Source: Reichenbachiella faecimaris (GTDB lineage: Bacteria > Bacteroidota > Bacteroidia > Cytophagales > Cyclobacteriaceae). From it: a stretch of DNA of 64,000 nt. The notes beneath the pieces were generated by a model that worked only from the letters and a program-made list of their open reading frames with translations, was not told the DNA's origin and did not search any database. The stretch covers positions 842,161-906,160 of the forward strand of contig NZ_FWYF01000002.1 of the NCBI RefSeq assembly GCF_900176375.1, given 5' to 3'. A program made the position numbers and the translations under genes. Shown piece after piece: positions 34,645 to 42,796 of the stretch; position 1 is the first letter of the stretch; the number at the start of each line of letters is the position of its first letter.

Positions 34645-35211
34645 GTGGAGAGTACAAAATACAAACCGAGTTACATTTTGTATTTATTAATGTATGTAAT
34701 TTCTTTATTCATTCTTTTTAAGATAGAAATATTAAACTGGTACTTTATTATTTCGGTTACGATTATTTGGCTTGTATTCTTTTATAAAGAAGAGTTCTAT
34801 ATCCATAAAATAGAAAAGTTACGAAAGGAAAAAATTTACACATTGCTATGTGAAAAATACAACGGTGGAAAAGAAACTCCCTCGGGAAACTTTGAAGTAA
34901 TATATTTCGGCGAGGCAGTTCTATTTTCTTATGGATGTATATCAACTAGAGGTGGAATTAGGAATGATTTAAAAATTTTCTGTGAGATAACAGATTTGGA
35001 CGAGCGTTTGAAGACTTTATGTAAGATTCATTTCTATTATGAAAAGCTTGAAGAGAGAGATTGGATACATGTTCCATTCAGTTTTTCTTGGAGGAATTCA
35101 ATCCAATATCTTGCAAAAAATTCAGATAAGAGAATAATTGAAATTAGGACTGAATTAGTCAAGTACATCAATGAGAAATCGAGTGCTACTTCTAGGGAAG
35201 ATAACAATTAA
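34645..35211 (+). CDS. AT-rich orphan protein with N-terminal membrane hairpin
   Basis: 188 residues from a GTG start (an internal ATG at about 34690 is an alternative). Two hydrophobic helices (about 11-24 and 30-47) precede a charged soluble part rich in Lys, Glu and Tyr, with no recognised motif. The gene is distinctly AT-rich next to the 33088 gene. It sits directly before a toxin-antitoxin remnant, so this spot looks like an accessory insertion site. The protein is probably real (continuous long frame, plausible topology), but its function is unknown. Confidence 0.55.
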   Translation: MESTKYKPSYILYLLMYVISLFILFKIEILNWYFIISVTIIWLVFFYKEEFYIHKIEKLRKEKIYTLLCEKYNGGKETPSGNFEVIYFGEAVLFSYGCISTRGGIRNDLKIFCEITDLDERLKTLCKIHFYYEKLEERDWIHVPFSFSWRNSIQYLAKNSDKRIIEIRTELVKYINEKSSATSREDNN

Positions 35212-35252
35212 CAAACCGATTTTATAAATTCAAAAAATCTTATCTTTAAGTT

Positions 35253-35441
35253 ATGTCAACTCAACTAGAAAATAAGAAACTTGATTTGATCCAGTGGCTG
35301 GCGTCTGTAGAGGATGATAACATCTTGAACCAACTGATTGCAATTCGAGAGAAAGAAACCTCTGACTGGTGGATAGAAATTTCGGAAAATGAAAAACAGT
35401 CCATAGAATTAGGTCTGGCAGATGCAGAAAAAGGAACCTAA
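35253..35441 (+). CDS. Small antitoxin-like protein (RelB/ParD-type addiction module)
   Basis: 62 residues, acidic, helical: an N-terminal KLDLIQWLASVEDDNILNQLIAIRE segment and the tail DWWIEISENEKQSIELGLADAEKGT. The closing pattern of the form W..IS..EK..IE.GL.D...G is, as I know it, typical of short antitoxins that precede RelE/ParE toxins. The downstream frame at 35469 is indeed a disrupted ParE-type toxin, 27 bases away. So this is the intact antitoxin half of a decayed module. It has no DNA-binding domain that I can identify. Confidence 0.7.
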   Translation: MSTQLENKKLDLIQWLASVEDDNILNQLIAIREKETSDWWIEISENEKQSIELGLADAEKGT

Positions 35442-35468
35442 AACCCCATTCTGAAGCCCGTAAGATTT

Positions 35469-35775
35469 ATGAGAAGTGGTTATAAAATCAAGTGGACAGC
35501 GCATGCTCTACTTGAATTAGAAGAGACCTATTAACTATCTCGAAGAAAATTGGACGACTAAAGAACTTCAAAATCTTTCTATCGCCATAGAACAAAAAAT
35601 CAAACTTATTTCTCTAAATCCTTATCTTTTTCAGTCCGCAGGAAAAGAGAAACAAATACGTAGAGCCGTCGTAGCTAAGCTCAATAGCATTTATTTCTGA
35701 GTGCAGGAGGATAAGATTGAAATCCTTTCTTTTTATGCCAATCGGAAAGATCCAAACTCAAAAAAATTAGAATAA
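35469..35775 (+). pseudogene. ParE/RelE-type toxin, disrupted by a frameshift and a nonsense codon
   Basis: The reading frame opens at ATG 35469 (YKIKWTAHALLELEET) and stops at TAA 35532. Removing one T at about 35529-35532 restores INYLEENWTTKELQNLSIAIEQ and then NPYLFQSAGKEKQIRRAVV, the ParE/RelE layout. A second lesion is TGA at 35698-35700, inside NSIYF-stop-VQEDKIEILSFYANRKDP. The frame would otherwise end at 35775. Two independent lesions make it a pseudogene unless either is a sequencing error. It follows the antitoxin gene and ends 5 bases from the stop of the convergent Wzi-like gene. Confidence 0.85.
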
Positions 35776-35779
35776 GTAT

Positions 35780-37453
35780 CTAAAAACTCTGCTCCCTAGC
35801 CGCCACATTCAGTCGTATAGATATCGAAGAAAAATTGGTGGAAGAGCTCAATGTAGGATCAGCACTGTCTCGATCTCTATAGATGTGTCTGAGGTCAATG
35901 AACAGATTGTGCTTGAGCATGTAGCTGGCGGTCAGGTCTGCGTACAATTGATCATTTGAAACTCCCTGGCCTATACTGTTGCCATATTCTTGAGTTCTGG
36001 TAGTATAGTCTTTCAGGACGTCTGACCCTAGATTTTGACCAGCGGGATCAGTTCCATATTTGCTCAAGATAAACTTTCCACTAAGGTACAATTTAGGCAG
36101 GGGCTGATAACGTGCGATGAAAACAGCTTCCTTAAAGTTAGCGCCTAGTGGATGGGCTAGTGGTTGTCGATAATGCGCATAGTTGGTAAAAATCGATTCG
36201 TGCGAATAAGTAAATGGCCTGGATACATTGTATTCGGCTTGCAGATCAAGATTGCTGATGCCAAAAGCATTGTAATATTTGCCTCCTAGCTGAACCGAAA
36301 ATTTATTGCCCCACCAGCCATTGCCAGCTTTGAGTTCACTGATCACCATTTCGTCCAAGAGCCCTTGCCCGTAGAACTGTACACCTTTGGCAATATTCCA
36401 TTTCCAATCTATGCCGAACAATGCATTGTCAGGACTTCCAGTATACTGTTCAATAGAGCGATAAAAAATGATTGGATTGAGATAATTCCACTCAAAAGCC
36501 GAACTCGTACTGTCTCCTCTATTGAATATAACAGCTTCAAAAACACCAACATTGAAGTTGTTCGTGATATTGATGCTCAAATGATGAGAGGTTAGAAATT
36601 TCTTTGGAAATTGTTCAGTGCCATTCGAACCAAAGGAACTGAAAGGTGCGTCAGCAACAAGTTCTGTATATAAGTTCGTGTATTGAATGCGCCATACTTT
36701 GGTCTGAATTTTTAAGAAGGTGCTTGGCGCACTAAAGTCTGATAGCAAGAGTGAACGATAGCCATGACCTACGAAGTTCTTATCATACCCAAATTGCAAG
36801 GCAACATGTCTGCTGGCATTGAATGTGAAATAGCCTCGCGCAGTGAAAAAATCTACACCATGATCACCATACTTTTTCCAAAAGGCTTCATTTGGCACCA
36901 CGCCTCTATCAGCCGTATAGTCCTGAACATATTTGGGAAACACAGCTTGAGATTCCTCAATGGTAGAATAAAACCCGATTTTGCCGTCAATGGATCCCCT
37001 GATCTGTGCGCCACGCGTATTGATAAATGGCGTTGAAGGACTCTGACTGTCTCGGCCTGCACTCAGATATAAAATAGGATTGACCCTGAGTTTAAAATCT
37101 TTAGTATTTACATGAAGAAAATCCGCCTTTGATTTATAAATTTTCTTCAGAAACGGTTTTTTAATTCGAACAGAATCCTCACTCCAGTATTCCCAATGAT
37201 CCGTTTTGATGTATTGGGCATTGAATAAATCTTGGGTAGAGTTCAAGAAATCAGCAGAATCCATAGTTGCAACTACATCCGCGGCTCTATAGGGTTTGAA
37301 ACTACTATGTAAGCTTTCGCTAAAGTCTTTGTTCAGCACATCAGCACGATCTATCAAGTGATAATAATCAGCATTCAACGGGGCATAGATGCTTTGGGCT
37401 GAGACCCAATAGGCCGAAAAAACTAGAATTAAGAGGAGTGTATGTTTATTCAT
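35780..37453 (-). CDS. Wzi-like outer-membrane beta-barrel protein
   Basis: 557 residues from ATG 37453, which gives a clean signal peptide (MNKHTLLLILVFSAYWVSAQ). The rest is rich in alternating aromatic beta strands and ends with a C-terminal strand (ISIRLNVAAREQSF). Segments such as GRDSQSPSTPFINTRGAQIRG and NFVGHGYRSLLLSDFSAPS follow the capsule-assembly Wzi family as found in Bacteroidota. Wzi in E. coli is an outer-membrane lectin that anchors capsule. No capsule genes are next to it, so that role is only an analogy. It is convergent with the toxin remnant. Confidence 0.75.
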   Translation of the reverse strand: MNKHTLLLILVFSAYWVSAQSIYAPLNADYYHLIDRADVLNKDFSESLHSSFKPYRAADVVATMDSADFLNSTQDLFNAQYIKTDHWEYWSEDSVRIKKPFLKKIYKSKADFLHVNTKDFKLRVNPILYLSAGRDSQSPSTPFINTRGAQIRGSIDGKIGFYSTIEESQAVFPKYVQDYTADRGVVPNEAFWKKYGDHGVDFFTARGYFTFNASRHVALQFGYDKNFVGHGYRSLLLSDFSAPSTFLKIQTKVWRIQYTNLYTELVADAPFSSFGSNGTEQFPKKFLTSHHLSINITNNFNVGVFEAVIFNRGDSTSSAFEWNYLNPIIFYRSIEQYTGSPDNALFGIDWKWNIAKGVQFYGQGLLDEMVISELKAGNGWWGNKFSVQLGGKYYNAFGISNLDLQAEYNVSRPFTYSHESIFTNYAHYRQPLAHPLGANFKEAVFIARYQPLPKLYLSGKFILSKYGTDPAGQNLGSDVLKDYTTRTQEYGNSIGQGVSNDQLYADLTASYMLKHNLFIDLRHIYRDRDSADPTLSSSTNFSSISIRLNVAAREQSF

Positions 37454-37565
37454 TGATCCGCTTACTTGCAACCCAAATATGTAGTATTAATATAAGAAGT
37501 GGCGCAACTGCTAAAATATTGTTTATCCACACTAAAAACAGCTTAAAGCATTTTTATTTAATAGT

Positions 37566-37596
37566 TTTGCAATTCATTGAGGTTTAAGTACTTTTG
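37566..37596 (+). promoter_or_regulatory. Promoter of rpmE2 (TTTG-N19-TACTTTTG)
   Basis: TTTG at 37566-37569 and TACTTTTG at 37589-37596 are separated by exactly 19 bases, a full match to the Bacteroidota consensus. The implied leader before the rpmE2 ATG is about 70 bases. Confidence 0.8.
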
Positions 37597-37640
37597 CAAT
37601 CCTTTTCGTTAATAGGCGAAAATTTTAACAGAAAAGCACT

Positions 37641-37670
37641 ATGGCAAAAACCATGGCGCACAAAAGATAA
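37641..37670 (+). other. Possible 9-codon leader ORF upstream of rpmE2
   Basis: ATG...TAA encodes MAKTMAHKR and ends 4 bases before the rpmE2 start. It also contains a small hairpin (ATGG/CCAT around an A-rich loop). It may be coincidence, or part of an L31 leader. Confidence 0.25.
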
Positions 37671-37674
37671 AAAC

Positions 37675-37920
37675 ATGAAAAAAGATATTCATCCAGAGTA
37701 TAAAGAAGTAATCTTCTGGGACACGTCAAGTGATTTTAAATTCATGACAAAGTCTACGATGACTTCTGAAGAGACCATCAAGTGGGAAGATGGAAATGAG
37801 TACCCAGTTGTGAAGATTGAAGTTAGTTCTGCATCTCACCCATTCTACACTGGTAAGAAACTATTTGTGGATACTGCGGGTAGAGTTGAGAAATTCAACA
37901 AAAGATACAAGAAAAAATAA
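37675..37920 (+). CDS. rpmE2: 50S ribosomal protein L31, type B
   Basis: 81 residues from ATG 37675 ([20 protein letters not shown]). The longer upstream frame crosses the promoter and is not used. It has no CxxC zinc pair, so it is the zinc-independent type B (YkgM/RpmE2) form, which replaces zinc L31 or is the sole L31 in many Bacteroidota. The closing [14 protein letters not shown] is typical. It is monocistronic with a strong promoter and terminator. Type B paralogues elsewhere are zinc-repressed, but no Zur box is identified here. Confidence 0.97.
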   Translation: MKKDIHPEYKEVIFWDTSSDFKFMTKSTMTSEETIKWEDGNEYPVVKIEVSSASHPFYTGKKLFVDTAGRVEKFNKRYKKK

Positions 37921-37945
37921 TCACCCCTTTCGGGAAAAAAGATTG

Positions 37946-37983
37946 AAGTCTTCAGGATATTTGTTCCTGAAGACTTTTTTATT
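37946..37983 (+). terminator. Intrinsic terminator of rpmE2
   Basis: AAGTCTTCAGGA/TCCTGAAGACTT (12-bp stem, 7-base loop) is followed by T residues. Confidence 0.92.
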
Positions 37984-37991
37984 TCTAGCCC

Positions 37992-39170
37992 ATGAACATC
38001 TCCTTAGCAGACCTATCCCAGCATAGGACTAAGCTATTTCCATTTACACTCACCAGACCAGTGGCCGACCTCAGGGTGGGCATCCTCACTATTCGAGAAA
38101 AGTGGGAAAAGCATTTTAATCAATCCATAAGTTTTCTGGCAGTCCCAGAATTACAGGGAAAATACCCTAAGCCCAAGGGTGAAATTCAATTGATGATCAA
38201 TGGTATTGTTTGTCCAGATGTGGATTTGGTCAATACAATCAAAAATTTGAATGAAAATGAGCTACTACGAAAAGATGGATTGTTTATAGCGGCTAAAGGA
38301 TCATTTGATTCACTAGAAACAAACATCAATCTGCAAGGGTTTATGTCGATAGATTATCAATCAGATTGTACAGCTATCAATAGGAGTTGGGATTTGTTTG
38401 CCAACAATAAAGTACAATTGCAAGCGGATTTTGACCTACTGACTAAAGGCAGAACTTCTCAAAAAATCAGTGATCCACATACCATTGTATATGGTACGAA
38501 CAATGTCTTTCTCGAAGAAGGTGTAGATATCAAAGCAGCTATTCTGAATGCTGAGGAAGGACCAATCTATTTGGCCAAGAATAGTATCGTGCAAGAAGGT
38601 GCTACCATTCGTGGGCCATTCGCTTTGGGCGAAAACTCAAGAATAAACATGAATGCTAAAATCAGAGAAGGCGTGACCATAGGGCCTAATTGCAAGATTG
38701 GTGGAGAGGTGTCTAATTCTATTGTATATGGAAATTCCAACAAAGCACACGACGGCTATCTTGGCAATGCTGTAGTAGGTGAGTGGTGTAATCTGGGAGC
38801 TGATACCAACAATTCCAATCTCAAGAACAATTATGACGAAGTCAATGTCTATGACTTTGAAACGAATGATTTTATAAAAACAGGCTTGCAGTTTTGTGGC
38901 CTATTTATGGGAGATCATTCTAAAACAGCCATCAACACAGCACTGAATACAGGTACTACTATTGGCGTTTGTTCCAATGTATTTGGTAGTGGATTCCCTC
39001 CTACTTATATCCCATCTTTTTCATGGGGCGGACAAGAAAAAATGGTGACGCATAAAATTGAAAAGGCGATAGCAACAGCAAGAAAAGTTTGGGCTCGAAA
39101 GAATATCGAACAGACAGAGGCTGACGAAAAGATATTAAAAACTATCTTTGACCGCTCGACAAAAAAATAG
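37992..39170 (+). CDS. GlmU-like putative sugar nucleotidyltransferase with left-handed beta-helix
   Basis: 392 residues. The N-terminal RTKLFPFTLTRPVADLRVGILTIREKW is the start of the Bacteroidota GlmU-like family: a degenerate nucleotidyltransferase fold. From about 180 onward there are hexapeptide repeats (APIYLAKNSIVQEGATIRGPFALGENSRI-like spacing) forming a left-handed beta-helix, ending in GSGFPPTYIPSFSWGG. Family members are presumed sugar-1-phosphate nucleotidyltransferases, but the N-terminal domain lacks the classical GxGTRxxP loop here, so activity is doubtful. It precedes holB by 2 bases and heads the holB-hemC-cyclophilin run. Confidence 0.8.
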   Translation: MNISLADLSQHRTKLFPFTLTRPVADLRVGILTIREKWEKHFNQSISFLAVPELQGKYPKPKGEIQLMINGIVCPDVDLVNTIKNLNENELLRKDGLFIAAKGSFDSLETNINLQGFMSIDYQSDCTAINRSWDLFANNKVQLQADFDLLTKGRTSQKISDPHTIVYGTNNVFLEEGVDIKAAILNAEEGPIYLAKNSIVQEGATIRGPFALGENSRINMNAKIREGVTIGPNCKIGGEVSNSIVYGNSNKAHDGYLGNAVVGEWCNLGADTNNSNLKNNYDEVNVYDFETNDFIKTGLQFCGLFMGDHSKTAINTALNTGTTIGVCSNVFGSGFPPTYIPSFSWGGQEKMVTHKIEKAIATARKVWARKNIEQTEADEKILKTIFDRSTKK

Positions 39171-39172
39171 TC

Positions 39173-40300
39173 ATGAGATTCGCAGATATTCCCGGACTTA
39201 GCGCAGCCAAGCAGCAGTTGATTCATGCCATCAAAGGCAATCATGTAGCGCATGCCCAACTGTTTTATGGGCAGGAGGGTTCGGCGAATATGGCCTTGGC
39301 TCTGGCCTATGCCACCTACATCAATTGTAAAAACCAAAACGAAACAGATTCATGTGGTACCTGTGAGTCCTGTACCAAAATGGACAAACTGGTTCATCCT
39401 GATTTGCAGTTCGTTTTTCCAGTTAGCTCTACCAAAAGCATAACTGGAAAAAATGTCGTAAGCTCTAGCTATCTCAAAGAATGGCGCACCTTCCTGAATA
39501 CCAATAAGTATGGAACACTGGTTGACTGGAGTGCTCACTATGGAGCGGAAAACAAGCAAGCCAATATTTCTAAAGAAGAAAGTAGAAACATCATCAAATC
39601 TTTGACACTGAAATCATTTGAGGCAGAATACAAAGTGATGATCATCTGGCTGCCAGAATATATGAATATCTCAGCAGCCAATGGCATTTTGAAGATACTC
39701 GAAGAACCTGCAGAGAAGACGCTGTTTCTCTTAGTGACTTGTGAATATGAAAAACTACTGACAACCATTCTTTCAAGATGCCAATTGTTTAAAGTCCCAG
39801 CATTTAGTGATGAAGAGTTACAGCAGTATTTGGTGGACAATAAGGGTGTAGAGGCCGAAAAAGCTAAGAAAATAGCTGCTCTGGCAGAAGGCAGTTTGAG
39901 CGCAGCAGTAGAAAATATTGATAGCACTGAGGACGATGCTCATGTCATGTTTCGTGATTGGATGCGCCAGTGTTGGATCAAAGATTTTACCTCTCTCAAT
40001 GGCACGAATGAATCCTTTAGTAAACTGAGTAAGACGGCTCAAAAACTGTTTCTGCAATATGCACTGAACATGATGCGCCAAGCTGTGGTATCAGAGTATC
40101 TGGTAGATGAAAAGGAAAAACTCAATGAATCAGAAAAGGATTTTGCAGTGAAATTTGGTAAGGCTTTGACCACACACAAGCTCGAACGAATCAGTGAAGA
40201 ATTCAGCAAAGCACATTATCACCTCGAACGAAATGCCAATGTGAAAATATTATTTTTGGACTTGTCGCTCACTGTCGGCAGAATAATGACAGCAGCATGA
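39173..40300 (+). CDS. holB: DNA polymerase III delta' subunit
   Basis: 375 residues. It is the clamp-loader subunit that helps open and load the sliding clamp. The AAA+ module begins FADIPGLSAAKQQLIHAI with HAQLFYGQEGSANMALALAYA where Walker A should be; GQEGSANM lacks the Lys-Thr, as expected for the non-hydrolysing delta'. A zinc module has C52, C61, C64 and C67 (CGTCESC). LKILEEPAEKTLFLLVT and LSRCQLFKVP carry the sensor and SRC motif. It overlaps hemC by 4 bases (ATGA), so the two are translationally coupled. Confidence 0.93.
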   Translation: MRFADIPGLSAAKQQLIHAIKGNHVAHAQLFYGQEGSANMALALAYATYINCKNQNETDSCGTCESCTKMDKLVHPDLQFVFPVSSTKSITGKNVVSSSYLKEWRTFLNTNKYGTLVDWSAHYGAENKQANISKEESRNIIKSLTLKSFEAEYKVMIIWLPEYMNISAANGILKILEEPAEKTLFLLVTCEYEKLLTTILSRCQLFKVPAFSDEELQQYLVDNKGVEAEKAKKIAALAEGSLSAAVENIDSTEDDAHVMFRDWMRQCWIKDFTSLNGTNESFSKLSKTAQKLFLQYALNMMRQAVVSEYLVDEKEKLNESEKDFAVKFGKALTTHKLERISEEFSKAHYHLERNANVKILFLDLSLTVGRIMTAA

Positions 40301-41220
40301 CCATAAAGATAGGAACCAGAGGAAGTAAGCTGGCGCTGTGGCAAGCCTATCATGTGCAGGACTTGCTAAAACAGCAAGGTGCAGATTCAGAAATTATCAA
40401 AATAGAAACCAAAGGAGATCAAATCCTGGACGTGACTATTGCCAAGATAGGGAGCAAAGGCGTTTTTACCGAAGAGATTGAAGAACAGCTCAGAGATGGA
40501 AGAATTGACATTGCCGTGCATAGTGCGAAAGATATGCAGTCTACCTTGCCAGAAGGTTTTGAGTTGATCGCCTTTGGTGAACGGGAAAGATCTCATGACG
40601 TACTGGTCAGTCATAAGTCCATTGATTTGGATGATAAGAACCTTATCTTAGGTACTTCCTCGACTAGACGATTGGCCTTTCTTCAAAAATACTATCCTCA
40701 TATCAAAACAGTACCTGTTAGAGGCAACTTACAAACTCGTATTCAGAAAATGAAAGAGGGGGCTTGTGATGCGCTTTGGTTAGCTTATGCAGGGGTCCAT
40801 CGAATGAAATACGAGGATATGATCGTACATGAATTTGACCCAGAAAGATTTGTTCCAGCAGTTGGACAGGGTAGCATTGCTATTGAAGTTTATGCATCAC
40901 TTGGTCAGGAAAAAAAAGATATTGTTCGTGGAGCAGTCAATCATGAACCTAGTGAAAAATGCTTGATCGCAGAACGATCATTTCTGAAAAAAATGGATGG
41001 AGGTTGTAGCATTCCTGTTTTTGGGTTGGCTACCATTACGGACGAAGTGCTAACTCTATCTGGAGGCATCATTAGTTTGGATGGCAAAACAACTGTTGAA
41101 AAATCTTGCTGCTCTACTACAAACGCCGCTCAAAAAGTAGGAGAAACGTTAGGTGAGTATGTACTCGAAAATGGCGGACGTGAAATACTAGAAGATATTA
41201 GAAAACATCAATTTGGATAA
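40297..41220 (+). CDS. hemC: Hydroxymethylbilane synthase (porphobilinogen deaminase)
   Basis: 307 residues. It joins four porphobilinogens into hydroxymethylbilane, the linear precursor of uroporphyrinogen. The N-terminus IGTRGSKLALWQAYHV, the catalytic Asp in HSAKDMQS (about 79), the basic substrate-binding run SSTRRLAFL and VRGNLQTRIQK, and the dipyrromethane-attaching Cys237 in GGCSIPVFG are all present. It pairs functionally with hemH (4614) in the window although they are far apart. It overlaps holB by 4 bases; the cyclophilin gene starts 2 bases after its stop. Confidence 0.97.
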   Translation: MTIKIGTRGSKLALWQAYHVQDLLKQQGADSEIIKIETKGDQILDVTIAKIGSKGVFTEEIEEQLRDGRIDIAVHSAKDMQSTLPEGFELIAFGERERSHDVLVSHKSIDLDDKNLILGTSSTRRLAFLQKYYPHIKTVPVRGNLQTRIQKMKEGACDALWLAYAGVHRMKYEDMIVHEFDPERFVPAVGQGSIAIEVYASLGQEKKDIVRGAVNHEPSEKCLIAERSFLKKMDGGCSIPVFGLATITDEVLTLSGGIISLDGKTTVEKSCCSTTNAAQKVGETLGEYVLENGGREILEDIRKHQFG

Positions 41221-41221
41221 A

Positions 41222-42097
41222 ATGACTTTGAAGAAGCAATTATTTTTATTTTTTACAATTTCAATGGTATTGAGTGCTTGTGCTCAAGAACAGCGCTCTT
41301 TCGTAGTACAGAAATACACAAAAACGGAAGGAAAGAAGGACTTTTTAGTTACTATCCATACCTCTATGGGAGACATGAAAGCCATTCTCTATGATGAAAC
41401 CCCTTTGCATAGAGACAATTTTTTGAAATTGATAAAGGAGGGGTCTTATGATAGCACCATTTGGCATCGAGTGATTAAAGATTTTATGATTCAAGGTGGA
41501 GGTGTGGATATGAAGCCAAATGCTCCTAAGAAAATAGAAACGATTCCAGCAGAATTTGATGCCAGATTATTCCACGTAAAAGGAGCCCTTGCTGCCGCAC
41601 GTACAAACAACCCAGCAAAAGCTTCTAGTTGGTGTCAGTTTTATATTGTTCAGGGGAAAACCTGGACAAAAGACGAATTGACGATTGATCAGAAAAAGCT
41701 CAATGCTGGCATTGGTCAACTTTTGCAAAATGATCAATTTATCGCACTGCGCGAAGAGCTAGTTGCTCTACAAGAAAAAAGAGATTATGATGGAATAAAT
41801 AAGCTTGTAACAAGCAAGGCGTCATTAATTGAATCTGAACTGGGTATCTCTGTAAGAAAAGAGGTCTCTGATGATCGAATAAATACTTATACCACAATTG
41901 GTGGTACGCCTCACTTGGATGATGCTTATACAGTATTCGGCCAATTGGTCGAAGGATATGAGGTGATTGATAAAATAGCATCAACTCAGTGCGTAAGAGA
42001 CAAACCCGTTGAGGACCTTTACCTTACCATAGAAGTAGAAGAAGTCTCCAAAAAGAAGTTGAGCAAGCAGTTTGGCATCAACTATGTAAATCAATAA
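41222..42097 (+). CDS. Cyclophilin-type peptidyl-prolyl isomerase, lipoprotein
   Basis: From ATG 41222, 291 residues: lipoprotein signal MTLKKQLFLFFTISMVLSACA (lipobox LSAC). The cyclophilin-like domain has VTIHTSMGDMKAILYDETPLHRDNFLKLIKEG, TIWHRVIKDFMIQGG, ALAAARTNNPAKASSWCQFYIVQG and, near the end, DAYTVFGQLVEGYEVIDKIAS. The usual active-site phrase SQF/Q is written SWCQFYIVQ. An insert of about 90 residues (ELTIDQKKLNAGIGQLL...) separates the two halves. It would fold proteins at the envelope. It follows hemC directly. Confidence 0.9.
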   Translation: MTLKKQLFLFFTISMVLSACAQEQRSFVVQKYTKTEGKKDFLVTIHTSMGDMKAILYDETPLHRDNFLKLIKEGSYDSTIWHRVIKDFMIQGGGVDMKPNAPKKIETIPAEFDARLFHVKGALAAARTNNPAKASSWCQFYIVQGKTWTKDELTIDQKKLNAGIGQLLQNDQFIALREELVALQEKRDYDGINKLVTSKASLIESELGISVRKEVSDDRINTYTTIGGTPHLDDAYTVFGQLVEGYEVIDKIASTQCVRDKPVEDLYLTIEVEEVSKKKLSKQFGINYVNQ

Positions 42098-42188
42098 TAG
42101 CTGATTGTTAGTGGATTTGTGGATGAGATTAAAGCGAAACTCCTGAATTTTATCTATTTTGTGAGGCTAACTCAAAAAATAGATCGTC

Positions 42189-42731
42189 TTGCCTATTCTG
42201 GGAGAACAAAAATTGGTCAAAAAATTAAAGGGCGGGTGTCACCAATCTTTCACTACCCTATTCCATTTGTATGGAAAAAAGTTGTATAACTTTTCTTACA
42301 AATACACCCAATCACATGCAGAATCCGAAGAGATTGTTCAAGAAGTTTTCCTCAAAATTTGGAACAAAAGAGATACCATTAATGCGAAGCTTTCTTTTAA
42401 TGCATTTCTAATAACTATTGCGAAAAATCATATTTTCAATAGAATTAAAAAGGAGGCTAGTCGTAGGCAGTATCGCGAACAAATTGAAAAATCAGATCTT
42501 ATAACCAACGAAACAGAAAACAAGATTATTTTTTCCGATCTTGAGCAAATAGCTAGAACTAATATTGAAGACCTCCCACCTAAACGGAAGCAGATTTTTT
42601 TGCTACGAAGAGACTCAGGCTTATCAGTCAAGGAAATAGCTGACAAACTGGGTATAGCCGAAAGTACAGTTGAAAACCAAATGAATAAGGCGATCAAAAC
42701 TTTAAAATCTAACCTTTCAAATATTTCGTAA
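42189..42731 (+). CDS. ECF-type RNA polymerase sigma factor
   Basis: 180 residues with sigma regions 2 (FTTLFHLYGKKLYNFSYKYTQSHAESEEIVQEVFLKIW, about 21-58) and 4 (IEDLPPKRKQIFLLRRDSGLSVKEIADKLGIAESTVENQMNKAIKTL, about 125-172). Region 3 is lacking, so it is ECF class. The start is a TTG at 42189; an in-frame stop lies only 9 bases upstream and no ATG is available, so the TTG is well supported. The downstream FecR protein is its likely anti-sigma factor, and the third gene a TonB receptor with an STN domain, the standard trans-envelope signalling set. Confidence 0.92.
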   Translation: MPILGEQKLVKKLKGGCHQSFTTLFHLYGKKLYNFSYKYTQSHAESEEIVQEVFLKIWNKRDTINAKLSFNAFLITIAKNHIFNRIKKEASRRQYREQIEKSDLITNETENKIIFSDLEQIARTNIEDLPPKRKQIFLLRRDSGLSVKEIADKLGIAESTVENQMNKAIKTLKSNLSNIS

Positions 42732-42796
42732 AAAAGAAAAATCAGAGTGGGTGCTGTTGATACCTAAGCTGTATTTAATGTGTAAACTATAAAGGA

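Noticed and set aside
37594-37674. 27-residue N-terminal extension of L31
   Set aside because: It would begin inside the -7 promoter element; the family protein begins at the [10 protein letters not shown] methionine.
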